Source: Niallia sp. Man26 (GTDB lineage Bacteria; Bacillota; Bacilli; Bacillales; Cytobacillaceae). Taken from it: a stretch of DNA of 64,000 nt. Positions 61,698-64,000 of the stretch are shown one piece after another (positions within the stretch are counted from its first letter, which is position 1; the number at the start of each line of letters is the position of its first letter). The notes under the pieces are model-generated. The model had not been told where the DNA came from and did no database searches. It was given only the letters and a program-made list of their open reading frames with translations. Both the position numbers and the translations under genes were made by a program. The stretch is taken from contig NZ_CP095743.1 in NCBI RefSeq assembly GCF_022049065.2, forward strand, positions 2,557,001 through 2,621,000. Direction: 5' to 3'.

Positions 61698-61938
61698 TTC
61701 TATCCCTAAAAACCTCCCTAAACATCAGGGAATATCCTTCCTAATTAAATCGTTTTCATTTTTTAGTATAATTCAAATATCGCTTTTACTCAAGAACGAG
61801 ATATTAATCATTTTCATTTATGTCTGCTAGGGAAATCTGCAAAAATAACGAATTTCTGCACCTGATTCTTCATATATTGGAACAAGAGTATAAGGTTGTC
61901 CTGAAAATGTTTATCTAACAGGAAAAGTGGTGCTGCTA

Positions 61939-62811
61939 TTGAAAAAAGATTTTATCGTTTTAAGCATTTGCCTTGTTATCATTATAAGTTCCGTTTATTT
62001 TTTTCAGCAAAACCAAATTGCAAAAGAGAGCATTACATATTTTCCAATTGACCCGAGCGTATCGTTTCCGACAGCAGTTACGAATTTACAGCTTGGAAAG
62101 CAAAGATATGATGAATATAGTGTCGAATGGGAGACAAAAAGCATTGTAAATAAAAAGGCCTATTTAAGACAAAACATGGGGTTGTTATATGCAAACGGCC
62201 GACTTATAAACACGATGGGAGCGTGGAAGCAAAATACAATGGAGCTGACAGAGCATAAGACGGTCGTCGAACGAGACAGCCGCCTGTTCCAGGCAGTCGC
62301 CTTTCATTATGCCGAAATTCATGATGAAAATGACAATATCTTCAGCTCTCAAAAACTTTCCGCTAATCATTTGTATGTCATCAATTCAAAATTCGACCAA
62401 ACCCCTCTCGGCTTTACAGCACCGCGGACAGAGGCAGAAAAACAATGGAAAAATACTTTAGATGACGAAACAGCAGATGTGATTGAGTATCAATTAAATG
62501 AGGCTGTAAAACATTATTCTATACCTTTGGCAGAATATCCAAACAGAATACTGTTAACAGAGCTTGCAGACTATAATGACAAACCTATTCCAGGTTTTAC
62601 ACAAGAACAAACGGCAAAGATTATCGGTCAGCTTACAGAAGGTTTATATAAAAATTATTTCCTGGGAATTACAAAAGAGGATGGAACTGTGACAAAACCT
62701 GTTGGGAGTACTGTTCCAGTTATTCTGTTAGCAAAAGATCATCTGCTTGTAGTGTTTACAACGGGAGATAATCAGCCTGTCCTATTAAGACAGCAAATTT
62801 CCACATTATAG
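61939..62811 (+). CDS. Membrane-anchored protein of unknown function
   Basis: A 290-residue protein with a single N-terminal membrane helix (FIVLSICLVIIISSVYFF) and a long extracytoplasmic part. Start codons possible are GTG 61927, GTG 61930 and TTG 61939; I take TTG because GTGGTG stands seven bases ahead, but this is not firm. Segments such as VEWETKSIVNKKAYLRQNMG and AEYPNRILLTELADYNDKPI show normal coding composition. I do not recognise a domain. It takes the place of yqgP and is on the opposite strand to glcK and the DUF92 gene. Confidence 0.78.
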   Translation: MKKDFIVLSICLVIIISSVYFFQQNQIAKESITYFPIDPSVSFPTAVTNLQLGKQRYDEYSVEWETKSIVNKKAYLRQNMGLLYANGRLINTMGAWKQNTMELTEHKTVVERDSRLFQAVAFHYAEIHDENDNIFSSQKLSANHLYVINSKFDQTPLGFTAPRTEAEKQWKNTLDDETADVIEYQLNEAVKHYSIPLAEYPNRILLTELADYNDKPIPGFTQEQTAKIIGQLTEGLYKNYFLGITKEDGTVTKPVGSTVPVILLAKDHLLVVFTTGDNQPVLLRQQISTL

Positions 62812-62817
62812 TCCTCA

Positions 62818-62842
62818 GCCCCCTGTGATGGGGGTTTTCTTG
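62818..62842 (+). terminator. Terminator of the 61939-62811 gene
   Basis: CCCCC and GGGGG pair around TGTGAT, followed by TTTTCTT, a few bases past the stop. Confidence 0.8.
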
Positions 62843-62859
62843 TTGAACTAAGCAAGTAA

Positions 62860-62881
62860 AAAAGACCTAAATAGGTCTTTT
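62860..62881 (-). terminator. Terminator of the small membrane protein gene
   Basis: AAAAGACCTA and TAGGTCTTTT form a perfect 10 bp stem with an AA loop at the 3' end of the minus-strand gene, overlapping its stop codon by two bases. Confidence 0.75.
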
Positions 62882-63080
62882 ATTGATAAACAGTTGGTTT
62901 TGAGAAAACATTGCTCATCATTTTGTTGCGTAAGCCTGGGAGATTCATGACAATTTTAATTAAATATTGTCTAATCATCGGACTTTTTAACACCGTGTTA
63001 ATAATTCGGTATCTTCTAGTTAACAAAAAATAACCGCCAATACCAATCAATAAAATGGATAAAATTTTCGGCATTTTCAT
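62880..63080 (-). CDS. Small membrane protein of 66 residues, unknown
   Basis: MKMPKILSILLIGIGGYFLL, then a basic segment (TRRYRIINTVLKSPMIRQYL) and a C-terminal amphipathic part (VMNLPGLRNKMMSNVFSKPT). One N-terminal membrane helix is clear. AGGAGGGATG stands before the start. It lies between a convergent unknown gene and the DUF92 gene, possibly expressed with the latter. I do not know its function. Confidence 0.75.
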   Translation of the reverse strand: MKMPKILSILLIGIGGYFLLTRRYRIINTVLKSPMIRQYLIKIVMNLPGLRNKMMSNVFSKPTVYQ

Positions 63081-63135
63081 CCCTCCTATTGATTAGTTTA
63101 GGAAAAGCCGCTCTTTTTTATCCAAACTTTTTTGC

Positions 63136-63912
63136 TTAAAGAACAAATAAAGCAGCAAGGCAGGCTGCAAGCACACCTGACAAAATATTGACAGCATCAT
63201 TGTTAAGAAAAGAAAAACCCTTTATCTGTTTTGCTTCTCTAGCATGATGCACTCGTTTTTCTACTTTTGCTCCGCAAACTGTACATTGATATTCTGCTTG
63301 AACATAAGCCCCCAGTAAGGTGTCAATAATATTGCCGATAAATCCAAATAAAGAAATCAGCAGAAATTCATTTACACTTATAGGGAATAGCAAATAAGCG
63401 CAAAAACCAATCAACAAGGAACCAAAAAAACCTGCTATTGTACCGAGTAAACTCATTGCCCCAGATGTGCCAGCTTTTGCTCTGCTAAAGGTTCTAAGCG
63501 AAAATGGTTTGCTTTTGCTTAGAGGGCCAATTTCTGATGCCCAAGTGTCAGAATTGGCTGCGGCAAGCAGGACAGCGAAAAGAATAATCAGCTCATGACT
63601 TCCGCTCCAGCCGTAAAAAAGACTGACTAGTGCTGCTGCACCACCGTTTGCAAGTACTTGCATATAGTCTCTTGTAGAGCCTTTTTCATGCATTTCTTCC
63701 ACTCTTGCTTTTTTGTCTTTTTTATATTTTGACAAAAGACTGGAGGTAAGAAAAAAAACACCTAGGAGGATAAATCCTTGATAGTGGAAACCTAATTGGA
63801 TACCTAGACCGACAAAAAAGGCTGCAATACTGCCGCTTTTGTTAAGAAACCCTTCCTTCCATGCTAGGTATACAGCAATAAGGATAATGAGAATGCTAAT
63901 TATTTGTCCCAA
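63136..63912 (-). CDS. DUF92 family (TIGR00297) integral membrane protein
   Basis: A 258-residue membrane protein with seven or so helices. The conserved DUF92 blocks are LAAANSDTWASEIGPLSKSK, RTFSRAKAGTSGAMSLLGT, and GNIIDTLLGAYVQAEYQCTV; the tail has the Cys-x2-Cys motif TVCGAK before the last helices. Family members include phytol-phosphate kinase-like proteins of the CTP-dependent type in plants and archaea; the bacterial function is open. TTG 63912 with AAAGGAG nine bases upstream is preferred over TTG 63918. It overlaps the end of yqgN by 17 bp. Confidence 0.88.
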   Translation of the reverse strand: MGQIISILIILIAVYLAWKEGFLNKSGSIAAFFVGLGIQLGFHYQGFILLGVFFLTSSLLSKYKKDKKARVEEMHEKGSTRDYMQVLANGGAAALVSLFYGWSGSHELIILFAVLLAAANSDTWASEIGPLSKSKPFSLRTFSRAKAGTSGAMSLLGTIAGFFGSLLIGFCAYLLFPISVNEFLLISLFGFIGNIIDTLLGAYVQAEYQCTVCGAKVEKRVHHAREAKQIKGFSFLNNDAVNILSGVLAACLAALFVL

Positions 63913-64000
63913 TAGCAATTACTCCTTTATTTGTAATCAAATGCTGTACAGGAATATCATGAGCTTCTGCCGGGATAGAATCTTCCAATTGGCAATCCAT
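63896..64000 (-). CDS. yqgN: 5-formyltetrahydrofolate cyclo-ligase, C-terminal fragment cut by window edge
   Basis: The last 34 codons of a frame that continues beyond the window: MDCQLEDSIPAEAHDIPVQH followed by LITNKGVIAIGTNN and a TAG stop at 63896-63898. The D-x-P-x-E-x-H-D-x-P block matches the end of 5-formyl-THF cyclo-ligases (YqgN), and yqgN is the expected neighbour of these yqg genes. The enzyme turns 5-formyl-THF into methenyl-THF. Only the C-terminus is seen, so the call rests on a short match and position. Confidence 0.72.
   Translation of the reverse strand: MDCQLEDSIPAEAHDIPVQHLITNKGVIAIGTNN

Noticed and set aside
1..64000. CRISPR arrays, rRNA genes, insertion sequences, prophage structural genes
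   Set aside because: No regularly spaced repeats, no rRNA sequence, no transposase or phage structural genes seen; only the M23-LysM gene hints at phage origin.

Overview
The window is AT-rich chromosomal DNA from an endospore-forming member of the Bacillaceae. It carries spo0A, spoIVB, the eight-gene spoIIIA operon, splB, a small YjcZ-type sporulation protein gene, the comG competence operon, a tandem glycine riboswitch ahead of gcvT-gcvPA-gcvPB, and the yqg/yqh/yqi gene order known from Bacillus subtilis. Several local differences from B. subtilis (no ptb/bcd, no folD, no sinIR-tasA block, no mntR at the expected places) point to a related genus such as Niallia, Cytobacillus or Neobacillus; I cannot fix the species from sequence alone.

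Layout. 1-7.2 kb (minus strand): branched-chain 2-oxo acid dehydrogenase operon, read as regulator, butyrate kinase, E3, E1 alpha, E1 beta, E2 (E2 is cut by the left edge). The regulator looks like a sigma-54 activator that has lost its sigma-54 contact loop. 7.2-12.4 kb: glycerophosphodiesterase, cold shock protein, a GC-rich interspersed repeat, a malate-type transporter with NAD malic enzyme, and a HxlR regulator. 12.5-16.6 kb: a lipoprotein, spo0A with its 0A-box control region, menA, spoIVB. 16.7-27.9 kb: a long minus-strand housekeeping run (recN, ahrC, tlyA, dxs, ispA, xseB, xseA, nusB, yqhY, accC, accB) covering DNA repair, arginine control, isoprenoid synthesis, transcription antitermination and fatty-acid initiation. 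28-33.4 kb: spoIIIAA-AH behind a sigma-E promoter. 33.4-35.6 kb: alkaline phosphatase and an M23-LysM peptidase. 35.8-43.9 kb: efp, papA, yqhR, yqhQ, yqhP, patatin, a Gly/Tyr-rich peptide, splB, lipM, yqhL. 43.9-48.2 kb: glycine cleavage genes and riboswitch. 48.5-51 kb: SNF2 helicase yqhH and yqhG. 51-55.3 kb: yqzE and comGA-GG. 55.4-56.9 kb: two micro-proteins, a tRNA-Gln and a cysteine-rich regulator. 56.9-64 kb: yqgX, yqgV, yqgU, yqgT, glcK, yqgQ, two unassigned genes, a DUF92 membrane protein and the C-terminus of yqgN.

How the parts connect. Lipoylated enzymes recur (Bkd complex, glycine cleavage), and LipM, which supplies octanoyl groups for lipoate, sits next to gcvPB. Butyrate kinase, the Bkd complex and AccBC all bear on acyl-CoA supply. 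Spo0A starts a programme whose later steps are also here: the spoIIIA engulfment channel under sigma-E, SpoIVB as signal to sigma-K activation, and late or spore-protection genes (YjcZ-type protein with a sigma-K-like promoter, SplB).

Most of the window is conserved core genome. I did not find a clearly new multi-gene system. The best leads are the degenerate activator of the bkd operon with its SigA promoter, palindrome and cre site; an ATT/ATC start codon for spoIIIAD; a long hairpin after yqhY; a SufR-like cysteine-rich regulator; and two micro-protein genes beside comGA.
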